Shown one piece after another: positions 34,807 through 43,252 of a DNA stretch of 64,000 bases; the first letter of the stretch is position 1; each line of letters starts with the position of its first letter. This DNA is from Cupriavidus basilensis (GTDB lineage Bacteria > Pseudomonadota > Gammaproteobacteria > Burkholderiales > Burkholderiaceae). The stretch spans positions 186,001 through 250,000 of the forward strand of contig NZ_BBQM01000012.1 in assembly GCF_000876015.1 (NCBI RefSeq), given 5' to 3'. The notes below the pieces were generated by a model. That model saw only the letters and a list, made by a program, of their open reading frames with translations. It had not been told where the DNA came from and made no database searches. The position numbers were made by a program, and so were the translations under genes.

Positions 34807-36969
34807 ATGGCGGGCAACAGGGCGCGCGCGCGGGGTGGCAGGCCGGCTGGCGCGCAGGTCGGCGGACCGGCTGGCCGGCATGCGCCGCCGCGTCCCGCGC
34901 GGCGCCTGTGCTGCCTGGCCGCTGCCAGGCTTGTGGCCTTGCTCGCGGCGGGCGCCGGCGGCGCCTTTGCCGACGACACGCTGCCCGACGTGGTGGTCGG
35001 CGCCAGCCGCGCCGAACAGAAGCGCTTCGACGCGCCCGCCGCCATCGACAGCGTGCCGGTCGACCCGATGGCCGCGCCCAGCGCGCTGGTCAACCTTTCC
35101 GAACTGCTGGCCGGCGTGCCGGGCGTGACCGCGCGCGAGCGCCAGAACTATTCGCAGGACCTGCAGCTGGCCGTGCGCGGCTTCGGCAGCCGCTCCACCT
35201 TCGGCGTGCGCGGCGTGCGGCTGTTCGTCGACGGTATTCCCGCCACCATGCCGGACGGCCAGGGGCAGGCCTCGACCTTCGACCTCAACAACGCCAGCCG
35301 CATCGAGGTGCTGCGCGGCCCCTTCGCGCAGATGTACGGCAATGCGTCGGGCGGCGTGGTGCAGGTCTTCACGCCGGACCCGCCCAGGGCGCCGATGGCG
35401 CGCGCGTCCACCGGCTTCGGCTCGGACGGGCAGCGGACCGCCGGCGTCACGCTGGGCGGCGGCAACGACAAGATCGGCGCCACGCTCGACGCCTGGTCCT
35501 TCGAGACCGACGGCTACCGCGACCACGGCGCGGCGCGGCGGCGCCAGCTCAACGCCAAGGTGGTGGCCGAGCCGGCGGCGGGCACCCGCCTCACCGCGCT
35601 GCTCAACATCTTCGACCAGCCGCTGGCGCAGGACCCGCTCGGCCTCACGCGCGCGCAGGCCGAGGCCCGCCCGCGCCAGTCGGTGCCGCTGTCGGCGCAG
35701 TTCGACACCGGCAAGACCGTCAGGCAGACCCAGGGCGGGCTGGCGTGGGAGCAGCGCCTGGGCGAGCGCGACCGCATCGAGGCCCGCGCCTACGGCGGCA
35801 CGCGCGCATTGACCCAGTACCTGGGCTTCAGCGGCGCCGCGCCGAATTCCGCCGGCGGCATCGTCGACATCGACCGCAGCTATGGCGGCGCGGCGCTGTC
35901 GTGGCACCACGACACGCGCTTCGCCGGCCTGCCGCTGCTGTGGAGCGCCGGCATCGAGGCCGACGGCATGCGCGACGCGCGCACCGGCTACGTCAACCAG
36001 AACGGCACGCAGGGCGCGCCGCGCCGCGACGAGACCGACACCGCCAGCAGCTACGGCGCCTACGCCCAGTTCGACTGGACCTGGCACCCGGCGTGGCGGC
36101 TGGTGGGCGGCGTGCGCGCGAGCCGGGTCCGGCTCGGCATCGCCGACCATTTCGTCACCGCCGCCAGCCCCGACGACAGCGGCAACAACACCTTCGGCAA
36201 CGTCAGCCCGGTGCTCGGCGTGGTGTGGCAGGCGTTCGAGTCCGTCAACGTCTACGCCAACCTCGGGCGCGGCTTCGAGACCCCGACGCTGACCGAGGTG
36301 GCCTACGGCCCTGCCGGCACCGGCACCAACCTCGGGCTGAGTCCGTCCACCAGCCGCCAGGGCGAACTGGGCGTCAAGTGGCAGGGCGCCAGCCAGCGCG
36401 TCGAGGCGGCCCTGTTCGACGCCGACAGCCGCAACGAGATCGTGCCGCTGTCCAACGACAACGGCCGCAGCGTCTACCAGAACGTCGACGGCGTGCGCCG
36501 GCGCGGCTTCGAGCTGGCCTGGCACGGCGCCTTCGGCGCGGGGCAGCGCTACGGCGCCGGGCTGGCCTACACCTGGCTGGACGCCCATTTCGGCGAAGCC
36601 TTCGTCAACGCCCAGGGCCAGACCGTGGCCGCCGGCGCCCGCGTGCCCGGCACCGCGCGCCACAGCCTGAGCTTCGAGGCCACCTACCGCCCCGTGGCCG
36701 GCCTCGTGCTGGGCGCGGAAATGCGCGTGGAAGGGCGCGTCTTCGCCGACGACCTCAACACCCAGGCCGCGCCCGGCTACGCCAGCTTCAACCTGCGCGC
36801 CGGCTATGCCTTCCGCGTGGGGCGCACGCGCTGGTATGCGTTCGGGCGCATCGACAACCTCGCCGACCGGCGCTACATCGGCTCGGTGATCGTCAACGAA
36901 AGCAACGGCCGCTACTTCGAGCCGGCGCCCGGGCGGCGCTTTTTCCTGGGGCTGCGCGCGCAGATCTGA
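34807..36969 (+). CDS. TonB-dependent receptor, YncD/PqqU-like
   Basis: 720-aa outer-membrane receptor. Plug domain at about 60-190: LSELLAGVPGVTARERQNYS, then QDLQLAVRGFGSRSTFGVRG and VDGIPATMPDGQGQ, a block that strongly recalls E. coli YncD, now known as the PQQ importer PqqU. The remainder is a 22-strand barrel ending LGLRAQI. The signal region is Arg-rich, so the start at 34807 is somewhat uncertain. It lies 89 bp after a PQQ-dependent dehydrogenase, which makes PQQ the likely ligand. There are no pqq biosynthesis genes in the window. Confidence 0.9.
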   Translation: MAGNRARARGGRPAGAQVGGPAGRHAPPRPARRLCCLAAARLVALLAAGAGGAFADDTLPDVVVGASRAEQKRFDAPAAIDSVPVDPMAAPSALVNLSELLAGVPGVTARERQNYSQDLQLAVRGFGSRSTFGVRGVRLFVDGIPATMPDGQGQASTFDLNNASRIEVLRGPFAQMYGNASGGVVQVFTPDPPRAPMARASTGFGSDGQRTAGVTLGGGNDKIGATLDAWSFETDGYRDHGAARRRQLNAKVVAEPAAGTRLTALLNIFDQPLAQDPLGLTRAQAEARPRQSVPLSAQFDTGKTVRQTQGGLAWEQRLGERDRIEARAYGGTRALTQYLGFSGAAPNSAGGIVDIDRSYGGAALSWHHDTRFAGLPLLWSAGIEADGMRDARTGYVNQNGTQGAPRRDETDTASSYGAYAQFDWTWHPAWRLVGGVRASRVRLGIADHFVTAASPDDSGNNTFGNVSPVLGVVWQAFESVNVYANLGRGFETPTLTEVAYGPAGTGTNLGLSPSTSRQGELGVKWQGASQRVEAALFDADSRNEIVPLSNDNGRSVYQNVDGVRRRGFELAWHGAFGAGQRYGAGLAYTWLDAHFGEAFVNAQGQTVAAGARVPGTARHSLSFEATYRPVAGLVLGAEMRVEGRVFADDLNTQAAPGYASFNLRAGYAFRVGRTRWYAFGRIDNLADRRYIGSVIVNESNGRYFEPAPGRRFFLGLRAQI

Positions 36970-37072
36970 CGGCGCCGGGGCGGCCTGCGCGGCGCAATGC
37001 CGCCGCAATGCCGCCGGCCTGCACTAAACTGTCGCATGGCCACGGCCGCGTGGCGCCGCTCCGCACGTCCAC

Positions 37073-38596
37073 ATGCAAGACCACATGCAAGACGATACCC
37101 AGCCCTCGACATCCGCCACGCCCCCGGCCCCGGCCGCGTCTTCCGCACCTTCCGCGCCTTCCGGTCCTTCCGCGCCTTCCGCCGTCGACGACCACACCCG
37201 CAGGATCATGCTGTGGGTCGTGGCCGTCGGCTTCTTCATGCAGACGCTGGACTCCACCATCGTCAACACCGCCTTGCCCTCGATGGCCAGGAGCCTCGGT
37301 GAAAGCCCGCTGCGCATGCAGTCGGTGATCATCGCCTATTCGCTGACAATGGCGGTCATCATCCCGGCCTCGGGCTGGCTGGCCGACCGCTTCGGCACCC
37401 GCACCATCTTCCAGACCGCCATCGGCCTGTTCGTGGCCGGCTCGCTGGCGTGCGCGTACTCCAACACGCTGACCATGCTGGTGGTCTCGCGCGTGCTGCA
37501 GGGCGTGGGCGGCGCGATGCTGCTGCCGGTGGGGCGGCTGGCCGTGCTGCGCACCTTCCCGCGCGACCAGTACCTGCAGGCGCTGAGCTTCGTCGCCATC
37601 CCGGGCATGGTCGGGCCGCTGATCGGGCCGACGCTGGGCGGCTGGCTTACCGAGGCGTTCTCCTGGCACTGGATCTTCCTCATCAACGTGCCGGTGGGCC
37701 TGCTGGGCGGGCTGGCCACGCTGCGCTACATGCCCAACAGCCGCCTGCACGGCGTGGCGCGCTTCGACACCAGCGGCTACGTGCTGCTGGCCATCGCCAT
37801 GCTGACGCTGTCGTTCTCGCTCGACGGCCTGGCCGAGCTCGGCTTCGAGCACGCCGTGGTGCTGATGCTGCTGATCGCCAGCATGGCCTCGCTCACCGCC
37901 TACGTGCTGCACGCCACGCGGCACCGCCGCCCGCTGTTCGCGCTGCGGCTGTTCCGCATCCACACCTTCAGCGTGGGGCTGCTGGGCAACCTGTTCGCGC
38001 GCATCGGCAACGGCGCCATGCCGTTCCTGGTGCCGCTGACCCTGCAGATCAGCCTCGGCTACTCGCCGCTGCAGGCCGGCATGATGATCCTGCCCGTCAC
38101 CGCCGCGGGCATGGCCTCCAAGCGCCTGGCCACGAAGCTGATCGAACGCTACGGCTACCGCAGGGTGCTCGTCACCAACACCTTCGTGGTGGGGCTGACG
38201 ATGGCGTCGTTCGCGGTGATCTCGCCGCGCGAGCCGTTCGCGCTGATCCTGCTGCAACTGGCGGTGTTCGGCGCGGTCAACTCGATCCAGTTCACCGCCA
38301 TGAACACCGTCACGCTCAAGGACCTCGGCACCGCCGGGGCCAGCGGCGGCAACAGCCTGCTGTCGATGGTGCAGATGCTGTCGATGAGCCTGGCGGTGAC
38401 GTCGGCCGGCGCCTTGCTGGCGACGTTCCAGGGCGTCTTCGCCCGCCACGGCACGACCTCGGCGCTGCCGGCGTTCCATGCCACCTTCATCTGCGTGGGG
38501 CTGATCACCTCGGCCTCGGCGTGGATCTTCCTGCAGTTGTCGCCGGACGTGGCGCGGCCGGCGGGCAAGAAGATGGCGGACGCGGGCGAGATGTGA
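37073..38596 (+). CDS. DHA2-family MFS transporter (EmrB/MdtD-like)
   Basis: 507-aa drug:H+ antiporter family protein. After a 40-residue Ser/Ala/Pro-rich tail comes the DHA2 signature FFMQTLDSTIVNTALPSMA, motif A (GWLADRFGTRTIFQ) and motif C-like GPLIGPTLGGWL. The closest named relative by eye is MdtD. It appears to have 14 helices. No adjacent membrane-fusion gene (emrA) exists, so it probably works alone. It is followed by a PcaD-like hydrolase 54 bp downstream on the same strand. Confidence 0.9.
   Translation: MQDHMQDDTQPSTSATPPAPAASSAPSAPSGPSAPSAVDDHTRRIMLWVVAVGFFMQTLDSTIVNTALPSMARSLGESPLRMQSVIIAYSLTMAVIIPASGWLADRFGTRTIFQTAIGLFVAGSLACAYSNTLTMLVVSRVLQGVGGAMLLPVGRLAVLRTFPRDQYLQALSFVAIPGMVGPLIGPTLGGWLTEAFSWHWIFLINVPVGLLGGLATLRYMPNSRLHGVARFDTSGYVLLAIAMLTLSFSLDGLAELGFEHAVVLMLLIASMASLTAYVLHATRHRRPLFALRLFRIHTFSVGLLGNLFARIGNGAMPFLVPLTLQISLGYSPLQAGMMILPVTAAGMASKRLATKLIERYGYRRVLVTNTFVVGLTMASFAVISPREPFALILLQLAVFGAVNSIQFTAMNTVTLKDLGTAGASGGNSLLSMVQMLSMSLAVTSAGALLATFQGVFARHGTTSALPAFHATFICVGLITSASAWIFLQLSPDVARPAGKKMADAGEM
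37141..37185. repeat. Five tandem 9-bp units inside the MFS gene
   Basis: TTCCGCRCC-type units in direct tandem encode the SAP/SGP repeats of the N-terminal tail. Because 9 bp keeps the frame, copy-number change would only alter tail length. Confidence 0.7.
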
Positions 38597-38650
38597 GGGG
38601 GCGCGCCACCCAGCCCCAAGCCGAGACCGATTCCCGCCCCCGGAGACCCG

Positions 38651-39481
38651 ATGCCCCATCTCGACCACGCCGGCGCTTCGCTGTTCTACACCCTGGACGG
38701 CCCCGATTCCGCGCCGGTCCTGATCTTCTCCAACGCGCTCGGCACCGACCACACCATGTGGGCGCCGCAGGCCGAAGCGCTGCGCGGGCAGTTCCGCATC
38801 CTGCGCTACGACACGCGCGGCCACGGCCGCTCGACCCTGCCGCCGGGACCGTTCACGGTGGCCGGGCTGGGCGGCGACGTGCTGGCGCTGATGGACGCGC
38901 TCGGCATCCGCGAGGCCGCGTTCTGCGGCCTGTCGATGGGCGGGCTGACCGGCATGTGGCTCGGCGTCAATGCGCCGCGGCGCTTCACCCGCCTGGTGCT
39001 GGCCAACACCGCGGCCAGGATCAGCACGGCCGCGTCCTGGAACACCCGCATCGACGGCGCGCTGCGCGGCGGCATGGCGCCGCTGGTGGCGGCCTCGGTG
39101 CAGCGCTGGTTCACGCCGGCGTTCGCGTCGGCGGCGGGCGCCGGGCTCGACGGCCTGCGCGCCGTGCTGGCGGGGCTCGATGCGCGCGGTTATGCCGCGA
39201 ACTGCGCCGCCCTGCGCGATGCCGACCTGCGCGAGGCGGTCGGGGCCATTCCCGTTCCCGTGCTGGTGATCGCGGGCAGCGCCGACCTGTCGACCCCGCC
39301 CGCGGCGGGCCGCGCGCTGGCGGACGCCATTCCCGGCGCGCGATACGTGGAGCTGGAAGCCGCGCACCTGTCCAGCTTCGAGCAGCCCGCGCGCTTCACC
39401 GATGCGCTGCGCGATTTCCTCGGCGCCGAGGCGAGGCCGCGCGGCGATGCCGGGCGCCATCAGGAATCTGTTTCAGGATGA
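38651..39481 (+). CDS. pcaD: Alpha/beta hydrolase, 3-oxoadipate enol-lactonase (PcaD) type
   Basis: 276 aa. Hydrolase fold with oxyanion region LIFSNALGTDHTMW, the GRS-type turn YDTRGHGRST, nucleophile elbow GLSMGG (Ser near residue 97), acid Asp in VIAGSADLSTPP and His in EAAHLSSFEQP. These match PcaD, which hydrolyses 3-oxoadipate enol-lactone in the beta-ketoadipate pathway. No other pca genes are here, so it may be a stand-alone paralogue with another ester or lactone substrate. CGGAGACCC precedes the ATG. Confidence 0.82.
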   Translation: MPHLDHAGASLFYTLDGPDSAPVLIFSNALGTDHTMWAPQAEALRGQFRILRYDTRGHGRSTLPPGPFTVAGLGGDVLALMDALGIREAAFCGLSMGGLTGMWLGVNAPRRFTRLVLANTAARISTAASWNTRIDGALRGGMAPLVAASVQRWFTPAFASAAGAGLDGLRAVLAGLDARGYAANCAALRDADLREAVGAIPVPVLVIAGSADLSTPPAAGRALADAIPGARYVELEAAHLSSFEQPARFTDALRDFLGAEARPRGDAGRHQESVSG

Positions 39482-39602
39482 AGCGCGGCGGTCCTGGCCC
39501 GGGCGGAGCAGGGCATTCGGATCGCGCGGCGGCCCGCCTGCGCAACGACGCCGGGATCTTCCCGAGACCCCTTCCGGGCCAACCTCGCCGCCGCGCGCGC
39601 GT

Positions 39603-42557
39603 TCAGGCCAGGCAGGCTTCCAGGTCGAATTCGTCGATCTGCTCCGGCCGCATGTAGCGCCGGGCGTAGGCGAGATAGACGCCGGAGCGCAGGAACAGGT
39701 CGAACAGGTCCGGGTCGATATGGTGGTTGTTCTTCATGGCCACCATGATCTCCATCGCCTCCGAGAGCATCTTGCCTTTCTTGTAGGGCCGGTCGTCGGC
39801 GGTCAGCGCCTCGAACACGTCGGCGATGGCCATCATGCGCGCGGCCGGGCTCATCTGCTCGCGCGTCAGTCCCTTCGGGTAGCCGGTGCCGTCCATCTTC
39901 TCGTGATGGCCGCCGGCGATCTCCGGCACGTTGCGCAGGTGGCGCGGGAAGGGCAGCGCGCTGAGCATCTTGATGGTCTGCACGATGTGCTCGTTGATCT
40001 TGTAGCGCTCTTCCTCGGTCAGCGTGCCGCGGCCGATCGACAGGTTGTGGAGCTCGCCGCGGTCGTACAGGTGCTCGGGCGGCTTGACCGTGAACCCCCA
40101 CGGATTGCCGGCCGGCAGGCGCTCGCGCTCGGGGCGCGCGAACAGGTGCTCGGGCTTGTCGGCCAGCAGCGGCTCCGCCGCCGGCAGCGGCGGGGCGGGC
40201 TGCGCCTCCTTGCGCCGGCGCTCGTCGCGGGAGATGCCGAGCCGGTCGTCCAGCGTGCGCAGCCACGTGCGCGAGCCGATCGCGCGCAGCCGCTCGATCT
40301 TCTCCTGCGCCATGAATTCGCCGCCGTGGTTGCAGGCCGCCACGAAGGCGAATTCCTCGTCCAGCACCGCCTGCGCCGGCGCCGCCGCCGCGCGCACGGC
40401 GGCGAGATCGGCGCCGCCTGCGCGCAGCGCCTGCTCGCATTGTTCGACGTAGGCGTCGCGCTTGAGCAGCTCGAAGCGCATGCGGATCTCGTGGATGCGG
40501 TCGTAGAGCGTCTCCAGCTTGGTCGCCTTGTCGACCACGAACTCCGGCGTCGTCACCTTGCCGCAGTCGTGCAGCCACGCGGCGATATGCAGTTCCTCCC
40601 ACTGCGCCTCGCTGAGCTGGTAGCTGGCGTAGGGGCCGCGGTCGGCGTCGCAGGCGGCGCGCGCCAGCATCTTGGTCAGTTCCGGCACGCGCTGGCAGTG
40701 GCCGCCGGTGTAGGCGCTCTTGGCGTCGATGGCGCCCGCCAGCATCTGGATGAAGCTCTCCATCAGCTCCTTGCGCCCGCGCGACAGCAGCTGGTTGTCG
40801 ATGGCCACCGCCGCCGTGCCCGACAGCGCCTCGACGAAGGCCGCGCGCGACGACGGCAGATTGTCTTCCATGCCGGTCTCCGGCAGGAACACCAGCGACA
40901 GCGTGCCCACCACTTCGTCCTGCCGGTTCTTCAGGGGCAGCGCGAGCACGCGGAAGTGCGGCGACCGCAGGCGCGCGAACAGGTGGCCGTAGGTGGTGGC
41001 CAGGGCCGGATCGTCCTGGCTGGCTTCGATGCTGACGGTGCGGCCGTCGCGCGCCGCCTGCATGGCGGCCGAGGGGTTGGTGGGGTCGTTCAGCGACCAC
41101 CCCTTCACGCCGGAGAGATCGCCGCGCGTGCCGCCCACGCGGATGGCCGCCGGCTCGAGCGTCTGGCCGTCGGTGGCCAGCAGGTGGATGGCGCCCTCGC
41201 TGGCGCCGCTGACGGAGATCGTCTCGGTCAGGATGCGGTCCAGCAGCGTCTCGAAATGATGCTCGCTGGACAAGGCGTCGGAGATTTCCAGGAAGCGCCG
41301 CAGCGTCTCCTTCATGCCGAGCATCGCGGTGGCGAGGCGGTCGATCTCGCGGATGTGGCTGCGCGGCTGCCCGGTGAAGCTGAAGTCGAAGCGCCGGATC
41401 GCGGCCGCCTGCCGCCCCAGTTCCTCCAGCGGCCGGGCGATCAGGCTGGCCGCCCAGTGCAGCAGCGGCAGCATCAGCAGCACGATGCCGCCGGTGATCA
41501 GCAGCGACAGCCTGCGGCTGCGGATCGCGTTGGCCTGGAGTTCGTCGCGCGGCGCGGCGATGGCCAGCATCAGCGGCGCGCCGGCGGGATTGGGCAGCGG
41601 CTCCAGGCGCGTCACCCACTCGCGCTCGTCCACCGACAGCATGGCGACGCCGGGCTGCGGGCCGCGCCCATGCTGCTGCCACAGCGCGCTCAGGACCGGC
41701 ACGCCGAGCGCCGCCACGCCGGGCGCCTGCCCGGACGCGCCGCCCGGCTGCCCGGCGCGCGAGTAGGCCAGCACCGTGCCCTGCGCATTCACGATCATCA
41801 GTTCCGCCGACGGTGTGATGTGCTGCCGCGCCAGCATTTCCGACAGGTCCCGCAGGCTGACGTCGACGCCCGCCACCGCGCGCTCCTGCGCGCTGGCCAG
41901 CGTGAGGCCCAGCTCCTGCGTGGTGGCGAAGCGGTAGGGGCCGGTCTGCACCACGGCGCCGGCGGCGGCCGTGGCGGCGGTGAACCAGGGCCGCGCGCGC
42001 GGATCGTAGCGGTAGTCCGGCTCGTCGCGCTCGGCCAGCAGCCGCAGCCCGGCGTCGTAGAAGGCGAAGCGGCCGCGCGTCGCGCCGCCGGAGCGGTCCA
42101 CCGACTGCAGCAGGAAGGCGGCGCCGGCCGGCGTGTCGGGCACGGCCTGCGGACCGGCCGCGCGCAGGTTGCGCAGCAGCACGAAAGACCCGTCGCCGGT
42201 GCCGCCGTAGACCGCCGACAGCGACGGGTTGTGCCGCAGCGCGGTCGCCAGCACCGGCAGTTGCGCCAGCCGCGTGGCCTGGTCCGGCGCGCTCAGCAGC
42301 GGCGTCTGCGCCAGCAGCACGGCGGTCAGCCGCGCGGGCCGCAGCTCGGCCTCGGCGGAGGCGACCGCCTCCCGGCCGACCCGCTCGAAGGTGGTCCGCG
42401 CCTGCACCAGCATGAGCTGCCTGCTCGCATGCCGCTCGTACAGCGTGAGCGCGCCGTAGAGCAGCAGCACCATGCCGGCCATGAGGACCAGCAGCGTGAT
42501 GTAGATCGAATACGGCGACAAGATTCCGGACTGGCGCTCTGGAGTGGCGGCATGCAT
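39603..42557 (-). CDS. Membrane HD-GYP phosphodiesterase with dCache and GAF domains
   Basis: About 984 aa from ATG 42557 (ATG 42608 is an alternative; no good SD for either). Order: transmembrane helix (about 18-40), periplasmic dCache-type sensor (to about 320, YDPRARPWFTAA), second helix plus HAMP, GAF domain (about 420-560), then HD-GYP. The HD part is HIAAWLHDCGKVTTPEFVVDKATKLE in segments; the GYP part is HHEKMDGTGYPKGL. Both metal motifs are canonical, so c-di-GMP hydrolysis is likely. About 190 residues separate them, far more than usual. It senses an extracellular ligand. Confidence 0.9.
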   Translation of the reverse strand: MHAATPERQSGILSPYSIYITLLVLMAGMVLLLYGALTLYERHASRQLMLVQARTTFERVGREAVASAEAELRPARLTAVLLAQTPLLSAPDQATRLAQLPVLATALRHNPSLSAVYGGTGDGSFVLLRNLRAAGPQAVPDTPAGAAFLLQSVDRSGGATRGRFAFYDAGLRLLAERDEPDYRYDPRARPWFTAATAAAGAVVQTGPYRFATTQELGLTLASAQERAVAGVDVSLRDLSEMLARQHITPSAELMIVNAQGTVLAYSRAGQPGGASGQAPGVAALGVPVLSALWQQHGRGPQPGVAMLSVDEREWVTRLEPLPNPAGAPLMLAIAAPRDELQANAIRSRRLSLLITGGIVLLMLPLLHWAASLIARPLEELGRQAAAIRRFDFSFTGQPRSHIREIDRLATAMLGMKETLRRFLEISDALSSEHHFETLLDRILTETISVSGASEGAIHLLATDGQTLEPAAIRVGGTRGDLSGVKGWSLNDPTNPSAAMQAARDGRTVSIEASQDDPALATTYGHLFARLRSPHFRVLALPLKNRQDEVVGTLSLVFLPETGMEDNLPSSRAAFVEALSGTAAVAIDNQLLSRGRKELMESFIQMLAGAIDAKSAYTGGHCQRVPELTKMLARAACDADRGPYASYQLSEAQWEELHIAAWLHDCGKVTTPEFVVDKATKLETLYDRIHEIRMRFELLKRDAYVEQCEQALRAGGADLAAVRAAAAPAQAVLDEEFAFVAACNHGGEFMAQEKIERLRAIGSRTWLRTLDDRLGISRDERRRKEAQPAPPLPAAEPLLADKPEHLFARPERERLPAGNPWGFTVKPPEHLYDRGELHNLSIGRGTLTEEERYKINEHIVQTIKMLSALPFPRHLRNVPEIAGGHHEKMDGTGYPKGLTREQMSPAARMMAIADVFEALTADDRPYKKGKMLSEAMEIMVAMKNNHHIDPDLFDLFLRSGVYLAYARRYMRPEQIDEFDLEACLA

Positions 42558-43252
42558 GGTAGTGGTCCGAGGAGGTACGGTCGACCTGGTCCGTACCGCA
42601 AACAGCATCACGGCGCGGGCGCGCTGGCGCGCGATCGTGACGGTGATATGAAGCGGCGGATGCGTCGTCCCCTTGCCGCTTGCCCATGCACAAAGGCCGG
42701 AAAAATGCCGCCGGCCGGTGTGTCGGGCTGATTCTGTCATAAGCGTTTTTCAAATGATATGGCGTGCCGCGCATTCGCTGCTTCGCCACATGCGGCGCGC
42801 GATATTCGTGCACGGCAGGAAATGGCGCAATTCAATCCGATTGCGAAAATTCCGCGGCGTTTCCTTATGCCAATGCGGATGTCGATGGCGCGCAGCGGCC
42901 GTGGCAGCCACGCCGGACGCCAATTCGCGGGCAGCGGGTTTCGCCATGATTTGTCGCGGCCGCGCCTGGCCGGCCATGACCCGCGCATGGCCGGTGGCGG
43001 GGCGCGAGCGAGTCCGCGCCAGGCGGCGAACATGGCGCGGCGGCCGAATGCCGCGGGTAAATCTGGAAATGCCTGGAGGCGTTTCGGGCCGGTATTGTTT
43101 TTTTCGTGCCGCTCGCGATAGCCTGCGGATTTTCCGTGCGGCGCATTCCCGCGCGCATCAGCCGAATATCGCGGCACGGGCGGGGCTGGCGTTCTGCGCC
43201 GCCGTCCCCGCCCTCATGCCCTGAGCCGCCCGCATGGCGGCTTTCCCTGGCT
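42558..43252. other. Unassigned 0.7-kb intergenic region
   Basis: No convincing gene on either strand. The first 200-300 bp (about 42720-42880) are less GC-rich than the surroundings and could hold the promoter of the leftward HD-GYP gene. Short open frames here are Arg/Ala/Cys-rich and lack ribosome-binding sites. A small RNA cannot be excluded. Confidence 0.4.

Noticed and set aside
38651-39481. Part of a pca (protocatechuate) operon
   Set aside because: Although the protein is PcaD-like, its neighbours are an MFS pump and an HD-GYP receptor; no other pathway genes are present.
42673-43224. Short open frames in the gap upstream of the HD-GYP gene
   Set aside because: Overlapping frames on both strands, Arg/Cys-rich, no ribosome-binding sites and no family resemblance.
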